Assembly (NCBI GenBank): GCA_037178625.1
Contig: CM074136.1
Span: 868,001-932,000 of the forward strand
Length of the DNA: 64,000 bases
Reading direction: 5' to 3'
Origin: Skeletonema tropicum
Taxonomy: Eukaryota; Bacillariophyta; Thalassiosirophyceae; Thalassiosirales; Thalassiosiraceae
Shown: one piece after another, positions 1 to 10,257 of the stretch
Position numbering within the stretch: the stretch's first letter is position 1
Layout: the number at the start of each line of letters is the position of its first letter
Notes under the pieces: generated by a model
The model's database searches: none
What the model saw: only the letters and a program-made list of their open reading frames with translations
What the model was told of the DNA's origin: nothing
Made by a program: the position numbers and the translations under genes

Positions 1-2084
1 TGCACCGTTTTTGGGGGCTTCTTACTATCCTCCTCCTCCACGTCCTCCTCAAATCCCTCAAGGTTGTCTACCTCTCCTCTCTCGAACGCTCTCTCTGCAG
101 CTTTCAGAGCTACCTCTGCCTGACTTAAGCGCATTCGATATCCATCCTCGTCCCGATCCTCCCTCCAGCTATCGATTGTCAGATGTAACCCTTTCAAGTA
201 TGGATTCATCCATCTGTATGTGCGTCCCACATAGATGAGAAAGCCCCTAATTTGCTCCAGTCTTTTTCGTGGCATCGCGTCAGAAGCCTCCTTCCTCATT
301 TCCACCATTTCAAGCACAACCTCCCTAGTTTTTCGCCATTTCTTTGCTGTGACTGTGGCAAAGACACCTCCCTTCGTTATGGTAACCGTTCCAGCCCATG
401 GACCTGGCTCAGTCAGGGGCTCTGACCGCTTACGGTAAGCATCCTGAATACCCAAAAAGGTCAAGGTAGAACTGAACTTCTGCACCGCCTTCCAGCACTC
501 CATCTTGCACCATCCGGTGAATCTGCCGTCATCGACGTAAATGTACACCTCGCAAGCCAAGTGCCCGTCCTGACGGACTTTCATTACCCACGGAAGCGTT
601 GGATCATAATTCTTATCGCCTGGCAGGTTCAGTACCACCGTCTCCCATTGAAAAGGATTGGCATCGTCCGTCCTATCTCCATAGGCGATGTACTTTGCCT
701 TGATCATGAGTTGCATTGATCGATATGGACTATCTTTCAGCCCCATGAAATTTCGCACCCATCGTTCCCACCGTCTACTTCGACCCTGTTCCCACTCTTC
801 TCGGTGCTCAACTGGAGTTTGGACATGTGTAATATCAACTCCAGCATACTCTCTTAACTCCTCTCCGAGTGGCCAGTTTAGAAACATCTCCCCCACATCT
901 AAATCTGCTGCAAAGTAATTCTCCATTAGACTTCGAAGAGTATTACCTACCACAGGCAGGCTGAAGTGAGGTGCGTACAAAGCATCATTCAAGCCTGATG
1001 CTGTGCCATCGTAGACCATTCGAATATCTTTCGGAGGCTTGGGCACATCAAACATGTGAGTGAGGCTCAACACTCTGCCTACTGTGATGTACAAGCGTTG
1101 GCGCACCTTGTTCACCTTTGCCCGTACCAATTCAAGAGCCAGCTCGGTTGTCGGCTTTCGCTGAGCTATTTTAAAGCGTGGTAGTTCTGCTGTTAACAGA
1201 TGGGGCTGGCCCACTCTCGCCCAATGCACGTGCGAATCTGGCCATCTCCAGAAGAATAATGAAGAACCAACATCCCAATCCCACCATGTAGAGTGAAGAG
1301 CTCTTATAACTGCCTCTCTTCCTGACTCCATCGTCGCCTTTGACACCTCCGTTGCGCGATGCTTGGACCACATTTCCTTGTACATGCGTCTTCCTTCTGG
1401 AGACCACACATATCCTGGAATGACCTTACCCCTTCTTGTCTTTCTCTTTCTTGACCACCACACCAACCTCCCTATCACCCCATCACTTGCTGATAGTCTC
1501 GCAAAACGACGCGCATACGCACAAAAGGACCGCATAACTCGCCGTCTATAGAGTACAATAAACATATTGTCCCGAATTTGCTGAAGACTCCACCGCCATC
1601 GGGGCAGTCCAGAACGTTCCTCCTGCTCAAAAGGCTTGCCCCACCCATCCTCCAAGGGTGGAAGACCGTATTGACTTCTCTTTAAGAGCCACATTGCGTC
1701 CCATAAATGAACCGGAACATCTGCATCATCTGCCTTTTGACCCTCTTGCTTGACCACCCTGTCAAGCGAGGTTGTGTATTCCTCTTGCTTTGCTGATATC
1801 AGCGCCGCTTGTTTGATTCGCTGTATCACTGCATCTGCACATGGTTCCGCACTCAAAGGTATTGTGCCATCTACCTCGATGCCACTCAAACCCCCTCGGC
1901 AATAAACCCCCAATAAATAATCTGCGCCTAAATGAAGCACCTTCCCGGGATGTCCCTGGCAAAGCTCTCGCAGTAAAGTAACACCAGGCTCACCACCGCG
2001 AAGCAGGGCATCCTGAAATAGAATAGGAACATCCCGTGCTCCGGCAATCTCCTCCAGTTCCAATCGACGTGTGCCCCATTTGCT
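1..2084 (-). CDS. Retroelement reverse transcriptase ORF, partial, runs off left edge
   Basis: This is an uninterrupted minus-strand frame from a stop at 2085-2087 to the window edge. It has no obvious start of its own. Palm-like motifs are visible: a VYDGT segment followed by an SLPVVG segment near 965-1016, an aspartate strand DLDVGEMFLNWPL near 870-910, and a catalytic YVDD box at 528-539 inside VYIYVDDGRFTG. Together these mark a reverse transcriptase that copies element RNA into cDNA. The downstream end is charged and Glu-rich near the edge. It follows the coiled-coil ORF at 1990-4059 in another frame with a 95-nt overlap, so a +1 shift would be needed to join them. No integrase or RNase H is visible inside the window, so I do not assign an LTR, DIRS or other clade. 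The RT call is firm; the clade is open. Confidence 0.8.
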
Positions 2085-4059
2085 TTAAAGCGAGGAGTTC
2101 CGTGCGCGGGGTATGAGACTCGAAGACAAAGGTCATCAACTTGGGGAAGATACGTGGATGTTCGGCAAAATGATCTTTCTTGAACTCCACCATCACCTCA
2201 TGCGTCTTGAGGGAAGCATACAGATAGGTGACCAAGCTGTCAAGGGGTGTTTGACTGTGCGCATATTTAGCTATCTTGCGTTGCTCCCACATCGTCTCAA
2301 ACACTGACTTCAACATAGTAAGCTGACGCGTCCAGCAAATTGCTTGCTCTGCCTTGGAGGTGACGGACATCTTAACTAGCATGTGATTGTAATGAGTGTC
2401 CACCCAGCGGAACAGATCAACCGTGAAGGCAATACTGTATTTCAAGAGAAAAGCAGCCAACTCATACATACCTCTATGGTCCCTCAAATCATCACTGATA
2501 CGTTGAAGCTCCACAGACCGAAGATCTTCCAGTGCCCTCAATAACGGGGCAAACAAACCAGAAACTCCGTCCCCTCCGTTAAACTTGTCATAAGTACTAA
2601 TACGAGAGAGAGTTGTCGCACCCACGGCTCCTGCAGTTCGAGCACCCATTAATGAAGCAGGGTACACGGATTGACCTGCCGAAGCAAGAAGGGTAGCTAA
2701 AGGAGTCCTGCGTGTCTTTGCATGATGAACCTCCTCGCGTTGAAACTCCTCCTTAGTGATCACTCCATCTGAATTGACCATTTCAACCAGGGCCACCGGA
2801 TCATGGGCAATTGACAAGATCTCGAATGAATAAGAGTCATCGATTAACCCATTCTTACGCAACCAAGCTTTGACTCCCATCTTCCCATGGATCGTCCACC
2901 TTCCATTGTCCACCTTGATCACATCAACTGGGCCCTGCTTCTGAACCCCATCCAATTTGTTCTCCAAGGACTCCAATCGAGCGAGGTACTGCGATACATC
3001 CACTTGAGGCTGCGGCTGCGCTACTGGAGCTACGACCTGAGTCTGACTCAACCCATTCTGCACCTCGACCAGCTTCTTTAGCAAGGTGCTGCAAAACACT
3101 TTCACCTTAGCTAACGATTTATCCATCTGCTCCAACCTTCCTCCGGATTGGAGAAGACTCAACTGCCCATCCTGCGCCTTATCAGATTTTTGTAAGCGAG
3201 AGACATCATCCCGGAACGTCTTGAAGTCTGTCTCAATGCGAGCAAGGCAGGCTGTCACGTCATCCATTTGGCTCCCCAACATACTGACTGAAGTTGCAAG
3301 TGGAGGCTTGTCCAAGCCCAGTTTCCCTTGCACAGCAGCTACCTTCCTTAGATCCATTTGGACGTCGGAGAGAAAGGGCTGAAGATTGTCCATCGCCTCC
3401 TGAACGCCCTTCTTGATGCTCTCCATATGTTCGTCGACCATCTTATCGTCAGCCTTGCGATCTTGATCGAGCTCCCCTTCAAAATCAGGTAGTCCATCTT
3501 GATGGGAAGGATGGAACATTCTCTTCTTAACCATAGGGGTCAGATTGAGGTCAGTTGGTGGCACGGCCTCTTTGTTCATATCAGAAGGGGGCATGGGTCG
3601 TTTGGTGATGTGTTCAAACACCGAGGTGTATTGATTGAACGCCGCATCCTCCTCAGCTCGAGTAGTAGCATTAGAGTAAGCCTTGAGACAATCAATCACA
3701 ATCTGCCATTGAACCTTGGATAGAGTGAGAGACTGGAGAAGACGAATGTCCCCCTCGAACTTATCAACCGTGGTGATAGGTACAAACTCAGATAGCAAAG
3801 CGTGGACGGAGCCAACTTGCATGTACAAGCCATTCTCACGTGGGGTTGCCTTATGACTAGCAATAGAACACTTGGTTCCATCAATGCAGAACTTGCCATT
3901 AGTACCCACAGAGGAACCACAGATGAGGCCGAGATCAGACAAAATCACTCCCGTGACGGCAGCCTTCTGCTTTCCGGAGATATCCTCATCCTTAGGGAGC
4001 GTACCAGCTGAGATAACCTCTCGACCAAAATCTGAAAGCATCGGAGCAATAAAGCACAA
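1990..4059 (-). CDS. Retroelement gag-like/coiled-coil ORF
   Basis: The frame encodes 689 residues. I see no enzymatic motif. The middle has heptad-rich stretches (roughly residues 200-370) consistent with a coiled coil, a Pro/Gln-rich linker, and a C-terminal alpha-rich region. Its position directly upstream of the reverse transcriptase frame and its lack of catalytic residues suggest a structural (gag-like) role; this is inference. Its first 115 nt overlap the end of the ORF at 3945-5021 in a different frame, and its last 95 nt overlap the RT frame. The final 15 or so residues after the overlap look like out-of-frame read-through. Either the element uses frameshifting or it has decayed by single-base indels. 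Confidence 0.55.
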   Translation of the reverse strand: MCFIAPMLSDFGREVISAGTLPKDEDISGKQKAAVTGVILSDLGLICGSSVGTNGKFCIDGTKCSIASHKATPRENGLYMQVGSVHALLSEFVPITTVDKFEGDIRLLQSLTLSKVQWQIVIDCLKAYSNATTRAEEDAAFNQYTSVFEHITKRPMPPSDMNKEAVPPTDLNLTPMVKKRMFHPSHQDGLPDFEGELDQDRKADDKMVDEHMESIKKGVQEAMDNLQPFLSDVQMDLRKVAAVQGKLGLDKPPLATSVSMLGSQMDDVTACLARIETDFKTFRDDVSRLQKSDKAQDGQLSLLQSGGRLEQMDKSLAKVKVFCSTLLKKLVEVQNGLSQTQVVAPVAQPQPQVDVSQYLARLESLENKLDGVQKQGPVDVIKVDNGRWTIHGKMGVKAWLRKNGLIDDSYSFEILSIAHDPVALVEMVNSDGVITKEEFQREEVHHAKTRRTPLATLLASAGQSVYPASLMGARTAGAVGATTLSRISTYDKFNGGDGVSGLFAPLLRALEDLRSVELQRISDDLRDHRGMYELAAFLLKYSIAFTVDLFRWVDTHYNHMLVKMSVTSKAEQAICWTRQLTMLKSVFETMWEQRKIAKYAHSQTPLDSLVTYLYASLKTHEVMVEFKKDHFAEHPRIFPKLMTFVFESHTPRTELLALKQMGHTSIGTGGDCRSTGCSYSISGCPASRW

Positions 4060-5021
4060 AGGTCAGTGAAGGATAAACGCCAAGCATCCTCATGATCATG
4101 CACATCGTCGATAGGCTGAAGAGCAAGCCTTGTAGTCCCCACAGGAACGACCCGTGAGGCAAAGTCCCCCTCATGGTCTTGAGCCTCCTCCAATCGTGGG
4201 TATCGTCCAGCGGCCCCCCTCCACTCCTCTCCGAGTGGTAAGTTCCGAAACATCTCTCCTACGTCCACATCTGCAGTGAAGCCCACCTCCATCAGACTTC
4301 CTACCACAGGAAGACTGAAGTGAGGAGAATGCAAAGCATCATTCACGCCTCGTGTTGTGCCATCATACGCCGCCCTTACATCAACGCCTGCCCAAGGGCC
4401 TGGCACATTGCCTGACTCCAAACGGCGTCGAGAGTTCCGCAGCCCAGATGCCTGTCCAGCCCCATGACTGAATGTACGCCAAAGCCACGTCTCGTCGTCC
4501 AGAAACCTCCCTCCTACACCTCCTGAGTAATCAGCAGGTCTGGCAGATGCTCTTGTCCTTATCCAATACGCAGGAGAAGATCGAATCCCCATGATAGTTG
4601 TGCCATCGTAGACCACCCTGGTCTCAGAGCCAAGACGAGGAGTCCCAAAATACCGCAGAACTGACGATTGTCGCGTGCTACTACTCCCTCTCCCCACCGG
4701 AGACGGGAGGAACCCCCCCGGAACCCCAACCCCACGCCCATGTAGGCAAACAGCAACAGCATTGTCGCAAAAGACAAGAATATAACACTCACCCTCCAAC
4801 CCTCCATCAGCGAAATCACCAGTAGAAGAGTAAAAAGTGCCCACCGAAGCTCCACTGGAGATAGTCTCACGTCCATTGGACCCGCCATTGGTGCCCGCAC
4901 CAGTGGCATTTAGTTGGGCGACCAAAGCGTCCATGTCCACCGGCGAAGAAGACCGAGCGGAGCCCTCCCGACGACCATTAGCAGCCGAGGGAGTGGAGTC
5001 AGAACTGAAAGTGTTGAACAT
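3945..5021 (-). CDS. Retroelement N-terminal ORF with embedded RT-like fragments
   Basis: The first ATG in this frame is at 5021 (an upstream GTG at 5039 is less likely). About 358 residues follow. The N-terminus is Ser/Gly/Asn-rich and low in complexity. The unusual part is residues encoded near 4218-4390: they read AAYDGTTRGVNDAL, then HSPHFSLPVVG, then DVDVGEMF. This is a diverged copy of the palm segment of the reverse transcriptase encoded at about 843-1030, and the DNA can also be aligned. A second short VVYDGT fragment lies near 4600-4625. The ORF ends by overlapping the 689-codon frame. It may be a rearranged 5' region of the same retroelement. Function unknown. Confidence 0.5.
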   Translation of the reverse strand: MFNTFSSDSTPSAANGRREGSARSSSPVDMDALVAQLNATGAGTNGGSNGRETISSGASVGTFYSSTGDFADGGLEGECYILVFCDNAVAVCLHGRGVGVPGGFLPSPVGRGSSSTRQSSVLRYFGTPRLGSETRVVYDGTTIMGIRSSPAYWIRTRASARPADYSGGVGGRFLDDETWLWRTFSHGAGQASGLRNSRRRLESGNVPGPWAGVDVRAAYDGTTRGVNDALHSPHFSLPVVGSLMEVGFTADVDVGEMFRNLPLGEEWRGAAGRYPRLEEAQDHEGDFASRVVPVGTTRLALQPIDDVHDHEDAWRLSFTDLCALLLRCFQILVERLSQLVRSLRMRISPESRRLPSRE

Positions 5022-5763
5022 GGTGTATGTAGAAAGCACAAAGCGGAGTTAAATCGTAGTGGTGAAAGCCAAACAATTTAGGGGTGTGAAGGTGAAGAGC
5101 GGAAGAGAGATCAGCCCAGAGAATCCACCACGTGGAAAGGTCAAAAATAAAAGGCTGTCGTGGAACACGTAGTCGGAGTGTTGATCAGTCCCTCCACTAT
5201 CGTATCCAGCAGTCTATCTCCCATTCAAGTTCGCTAGAGCCATTGCTGATGCCTTTGACGTGCGTTGAGTTGCTGAAATCGAGGAGTGAGCTGGAGCACC
5301 AACGCTGCCTCCACCGCAAAGATCCTCTTCAAGCTCAAACTGCCCAATGCTCCTGACTTGGGCTTACTTTTGCGTCACGTCGAGGGAACCTTCATGTCTG
5401 GTTCTCAGACGTGTGTCTTCGGATCTTCCGAGAACCAAGAAGCTTGACGTACGAAAGTACAACTGCACATCCTCGGCTTGGGCTCTCCGTCACGTCATGT
5501 AGAATCAATGCCGCTCGTCGCTCACTTGTGTCGTATCGTTTATGTAGTCGTGATTCATCACAGACTAATGACCATATTCACAGGCTGTTCAAATCGATGT
5601 CTCTTCGGGGATTGAACTTCTTTCACACGACTAAATGTACTAGATACTTACATAGATTCTTTGTTTTGTATTCACGTAAAAACCCTCAGTAAAAGGATAA
5701 TGAACGTTGCTGCAGATTCTCATCGATCATCGAAGCTCATCGAAGAGTAGAGATGGAAGGTAC
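5022..5763. other. Flank of retroelement, no gene seen
   Basis: I find no convincing coding region here. It could include the 5' untranslated or long terminal repeat part of the minus-strand retroelement, but a matching repeat would lie beyond the left edge, so this cannot be tested in the window. Confidence 0.4.
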
Positions 5764-6380
5764 TACAGGGACCTACCGCGAACTATACCCCCCCCTGGGT
5801 ATAAAAATTTTGGCTAGCCTGCTCTAGGTGGGTATAACTTGAGTTTTCACCCAAGAGACCCCGCCACCCCTCCACAATCCACGACATCATGATGTTGTGT
5901 CTTGATGCAGTGCTGGATCGAATTGTGCAGTCGTTGGATCTTGTTGCGATGATATACGAAGGTTGACTCTACTAGCCTCGAGGTGAACACAATCAAGTGC
6001 AGCAACTTGAGCCCACTACTTACAGGGACCTACCGCGAACTATACCCACCTACTCGGCTTATACCCACCCCCCAAATCACAGCCTAGCCAAAATATTTAT
6101 ACCCACCTCCTCCGGTTTCAACTAGAGTAGTGGGCTCAAGTTGCTGCACTTGATTGTGATCACCTCGAGGCTAATAGAGTCAACCTTCGTATCATCGCAA
6201 CAAGATCCAACGACTGCACAATTCGATCCAGCACTGCATCAACACACAACATCATGATGTCATGGATTGTGGAGGGGTGGCGGGGTCTCTTGGGTGAAAA
6301 CTCAAGTTATACCCACCTTGAGCAGGCTAGCCAAAATTTTTATACCCAGGGGGGGGTATAGTTCGCGGTAGGTCCCTGTA
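5764..6380. mobile_element. Foldback (long inverted repeat) element
   Basis: Two near-perfect inverted arms, 5764-6020 and 6126-6380, could form a stem of about 255 bp. The outer ends read TACAGGGACCTACCGCGAAC and its complement. The 105-bp centre starts with a third copy of the same terminus in the left-end orientation (6021-6049), followed by a run of TATACCCACC motifs. No ORF is present, so it is non-autonomous. A clean target duplication is not visible: GTAC occurs near both ends, but not symmetrically. The structure suits a foldback transposon or a MITE that inserted into a copy of itself. A diverged relative lies at about 31285-31455. Confidence 0.75.
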
Positions 6381-7149
6381 CGTCTTCCGTCCTAGTATGA
6401 AAGTCCCTTTCTCACAAGCTCGCTCCTGGTTTCTGCCCGCCAGGCGAGTTTTTATGTCCTCTCTCAAGCCTCATGTCTCTCCAAATTCTGAAGACAGCAC
6501 TCTTGCGCAACCTTGCAACCATCGTACTCCTATTTATGCAAATGATGCACAAACATCACTTAATGTGTCGGTGTTGGTGTTGGTACCACAACTCTCACGT
6601 CGACTGCTCCTACTCCTGCACCCTCTAGCTCTAGACCTCTAGACGATTGGCATGCAACCAAGCAAAAATTAACGAAGAACATGTGTAATGTTACCGACAA
6701 TATGGTAACTTTTGAAGTGCTGCCGATCTCATCTCGAATAAACACTCAAAACATGTGGTGATGCTTTCTGGTTCTGGACGGACCTTCTCGCTAACCTTTT
6801 TGCTGATATTGATATATATATTGATATTCAACTCAGTAAGAGAGAGCTTCATGGGTACACATACACTCGAGGTGTGCAACTTGAGTTGAATTTCGGGCCG
6901 AATCAGTAAATAAGAGGATATAATCTTACGCAGTTGTAGCTGAAGTAAATGATTTCATCACATGGGAACCAAGATTTCATACTGTATCCATTCGGTGACA
7001 GTGACAATCACATCTCCACACTGCATGCATCCCTTCAACTTCCTCTTCTTTTCATCCCGTGTTGAACCACACTACAGTGATGGTTTGTATTGGCTTGATG
7101 TTTCGAATTGTAGTTCATCACAGTCTCTTGGGGTGCGATATGGGAAATA
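6381..7149. other. Intergenic, nothing recognised
   Basis: Short open frames here lack recognisable motifs. The segment is locally AT-rich (near 6810-6835, TATATATATTGATATT). I see no RNA gene or repeat family member. Confidence 0.4.
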
Positions 7150-7790
7150 ATAGCTGGTCACAGTACTTTCTTCACTGTCTTTATTGCTCTCTCAAAGAAG
7201 GTCGGTAGGAATACATATGTAGGAAGCTTCTCTTGTGGGCATTCCGAGAATCACCAATGATGCATCAAATTTGTCCAGAAACAGCGCTATATTTATTTCA
7301 TGCAGTACTTATTCTCCCCTCCCTATCCATAGCGTCAAGTGTTGTTGTACCAAGTCCTACTAAGTACTGTATGACGCTGAGAGAATAATGATGCTCACAT
7401 GCGATGTGTAATGGTATTGCACCACAATTGTCGGGCAATTGTAGAGCCTGAGGATTTCCTTTCACCAACAATTTGATGGATCCGAGAGTGACGTCAGTTT
7501 GAAGTGCAAATGTGTAGTGGGAGTTGCCCGTTGTCATCAGGTATATTCATAAAGCGGAGATCTCTGGCTTGGCGGCATAAACTAGCTGCCTCTGCCTTCA
7601 TTGGTGCACGCCCTGAGGAAAAAATCATTCTTGTCAACATTCGGATGAGTGTCATTATTGTTCGTCAATCTACGTTGCTCCAACATATTACGCGTAGACC
7701 AGTGCTCTGAAGCTGAAGAAAGTCAGATATCGACAATATCATCGTCATCCAGTAGGGCTAAAGGTTGCAATATTGCGTCTCTCGCTCATG
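7150..7790 (-). pseudogene. Decayed ankyrin-repeat gene with internal deletion
   Basis: Read on the minus strand this matches the ankyrin proteins of the 52-57 kb array. Near 7640-7700 it encodes NNNDTHPNVDKNDFFLRACT, matching the N-terminal FFLWAC region of those proteins. After a large deletion it jumps to CRQAR...MNIPDDNGQLPLH (ARQAK...MTTPDDNGQLPLH in the 52-kb gene). It then gives GSIKLLVKGNP and a LPDNCGAIPLHIAC repeat, and decays into FLDKFDAS near 7260. Stops and frame changes interrupt it. It lies 45 kb from the array and points the other way, so it is a dispersed relic and not an array member. Confidence 0.75.
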
Positions 7791-8613
7791 TGGTGCGCGG
7801 GCTTCAGGCTCATGCTAATGGCATGATGTGTGCACTGAAACGGGGGGAAATACATAACAATTTCGGGACTACTGGGTAGCTCTAGCTTATTGACATACAC
7901 GTCAATATATCCCGGGCTTTTAAACGAGCTGTTGTAGGAGAGACAACCCTCTCCCGTGGTTCCGACTGCGACGCTGTTTGGTTCTGCCCTCGGCGTATGA
8001 AGACTCCAATTGTTGGTTCAATGATGTCTAAAGGTAGCGATAATGCAACATTTACCTAATTTCCTAAGTGATATGATATGTGCACTGAACGGGGGGAAAT
8101 AACAATTTCGGGACTGGGTAGCTCTAGCTGAGAGTTTGGTATTTGAATTTAGGGGGGTATCCATGGACTGTCTTTTTAGAGCAGGTACCTACAATACTCA
8201 AATTTTTTAGGCGAGTATTGAATCTGACGCTGCTGTGGAGGGAGGAAGTTACGTTCGGGTGGATATTTCAAGTGAATCCACTCGATCGTTTCGACATTTG
8301 CGTGCCGTAAGTACGATCGTTTCGAAAAAATTTGCACGCCGTACCACGACCAATGCCTGGTCATTTTATGCAAAGTGGAGAAAGATGTCACATCTCGTGA
8401 ATTCAATCCATGACGTTGTGAAGTGAACACCATGGGAACATGAAGATACCTACAATTCCGACTGGCTCTACGATTGATGACCCTTGGACAACGACTCCGA
8501 GCATCTCCTTTAATCGACAGATCGCATCTGCCTCTGCCTTAACTACTCGCATAATAAGTTTTAGATCAAACTTTACAGACACACAAGCTTCTTACTTCTA
8601 TCGTCAACGCATC
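7791..8613. other. Upstream region of LPMO copy A; start of duplicated block
   Basis: From 7885 onward this is part of the 2.4-kb duplicated block. Just before and inside it a short sequence is repeated: about 7822-7884 and 8071-8133 share GTGCACTGAA, CGGGGGGAAAT and TTTCGGGACT. It presumably holds the promoter of the gene at 8614. No TATA box can be assigned confidently. Confidence 0.5.
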
Positions 8614-10257
8614 ATGTTGTTAGCATCCGCCAACATCGCATCCAAGAGTGCAATCATTGCACTTGCCTCCATTGCCTTCCTCTCGGCCCCTTCCTTTGTA
8701 ACGGGCCATGGGTTTTTGGAGTCCCCTCGTTCAAGAAACTTCCTCTCCCATCAAGACGGACCGAACTGTTCCGGTGTCGGCTGCCCTCCCGCCGAGTATT
8801 GCCACCATTGTCTCAACCTCAATGACGACATTTGTGGAAAGTTTGGTAGTCGTTCCTACGATCCCGACTCTTGGCTCGACAAGACTGGTAGTCCAATGCC
8901 TTGGGTGAGTGAGGGTGTCTACTCTGAAGGAGATGAGATTATTGTGAGGAGTTATTTGGATACTCATCACAATGGTCACATGGAGATTAGGGCATGTAAC
9001 AAGGGAAACGATTGTACTCAGGCTGATTTTCAGGCAGCGGGTAGTGCACTCACTTTTGTTAGGGATAACGTCCGTGAGGGTCCGGCTGGCACTCCTGCTA
9101 TGCCGCCTGATGATAATTATCCTGAGCGAGGTAAGAAGAGATATGATTTGTTTGTCTGCTGATGCGTAGAATGAATGTGTACTCACTGATGTATTTCAAT
9201 TATCATGACTTTCTAGGCATGTACGCTGGAGGACAGGGAGGTGGAATCACATCGTTCGAGTTTGTCTTCAGGCTCCCCGAAGGAATGTTCGGCGACGAGA
9301 TTCTTCTACAATGGCTCTACATCACAGCCAACTCCTGTTCACCCCCTGGCTACGCTGAGTATTTCGCTGCCCATCCTGAACTTCCGTCAAGTTATTGGAC
9401 TCCAGGACTTTCCACTTGTACCCCTCCCTACCCCAATGATGGTACTCGTGGTACTACTTGGCCTGAAAGGTTCTACAACTGTGCGGAGATTAGCATTGCC
9501 CAATCTGGAACGTCGTCTCCGACAGTGTCTCCCAAGCCTACTCCAGCACCCACAACAAGCCGTCCCACCGCTTCGCTCAACCCAACTTCTCCGCCAGCAA
9601 CAACATCTTGTCTTCTCGAATGGGCTGACTGTACCTACGATTGGAGTGGCTGTTGTGACGGTTTGAAGTGTACCCAAGTCAACGCAGCTGGTTGGGGGAC
9701 ATGCCTCCTCGACACGTGCTCCGATGAGGATCCTACACCACCTCCGACCAATGCGCCGACTCCTCCTGTGACAAATACACCTACGCCACCCACTGCTGGA
9801 GGAACGTACTGCTGCAGTGATCGCAACACAGGCTATCAGCAATGCAACAACAGCGATTGGTGCAACGAGAGTGCCAATAATTGCAACATGTGTGGAGGAA
9901 TCATGACTACAGTGCCGATTCAGCAGACTGGATGCTGCTCTTGGGGAGGATCGGATTGCAGCAACCAGGATCCAATGACTAATCCTGGGTGTCACTTTTT
10001 GCAATCTGACTGTGAAGGAAGCTGTGGTGGTACTTGGCAGGCATTTTGAATGAGTTAGGGTAGAATATTAGAAACAAGTAGAGATTAGAAAACAAGTAGA
10101 GAGATAAAGATAAGATAGATGTTACAAGACGACCTTGCTACTTGCTATGTTTCTGGGGACGGAATGAAATGTATTTACGTGTCCTTTCTCATCTCTCCTC
10201 CTTTCTTCTTTTCGGCATGTTGTTGGTTGGTTCGATTTGGCGCCCTCAAAAATGAGA
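7885..10257 (+). repeat. Segmental duplication, copy A (LPMO block)
   Basis: This block is over 99% identical by eye to 11811-14203. It begins at GCTTATTGACATACACG and ends at CTCAAAAATGAGA. Differences are few: single-base changes, an extra A near 12380 in copy B, AAAGG versus AGG near 8030, and a 20-bp gap in A near 10150. The near identity, including the noncoding parts and the intron, indicates a recent event. Confidence 0.9.
8614..10049 (+). CDS. Secreted copper lytic polysaccharide monooxygenase (chitin-binding type-4 like), copy A
   Basis: The spliced gene has exon 1 at 8614-9130, an 86-bp intron at 9131-9216 (GTAAGA...TTCTAG) and exon 2 at 9217-10049, giving 449 residues. The start is the ATG at 8614, because the longer frame upstream is broken in copy B. 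A signal peptide of about 31 residues ends VTG before HGFLESPRSRN, so mature His1 would form half of the histidine brace. The second His lies in HHNGHMEIRAC, and an axial aromatic in RFYNCAEI. Oxidative cleavage of chitin or a similar polysaccharide outside the cell is the family role; the AA subfamily and substrate are not decided. A Thr/Pro-rich linker leads to two Cys-rich modules, a CCDGLKC type and a CCSWGGSDC...CHFLQSDC type, probably carbohydrate-binding or cell-wall modules. Confidence 0.85.

Noticed and set aside
5764..6380. Exact target-site duplication GTAC for the foldback element
   Set aside because: GTAC occurs at both edges but cannot be placed symmetrically outside the two termini.
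8440..8613. Upstream extension of LPMO copy A to ATG 8440
   Set aside because: The extension is not a signal peptide and is broken by one base in copy B; the ATG at 8614 gives a normal signal peptide directly before His1.
9387..10004. Long antisense frame over the second LPMO exon (also in copy B)
   Set aside because: It is antisense to a clear spliced gene and is Arg/Cys/Ser-biased, as expected from the reverse of Thr/Pro/Cys codons.
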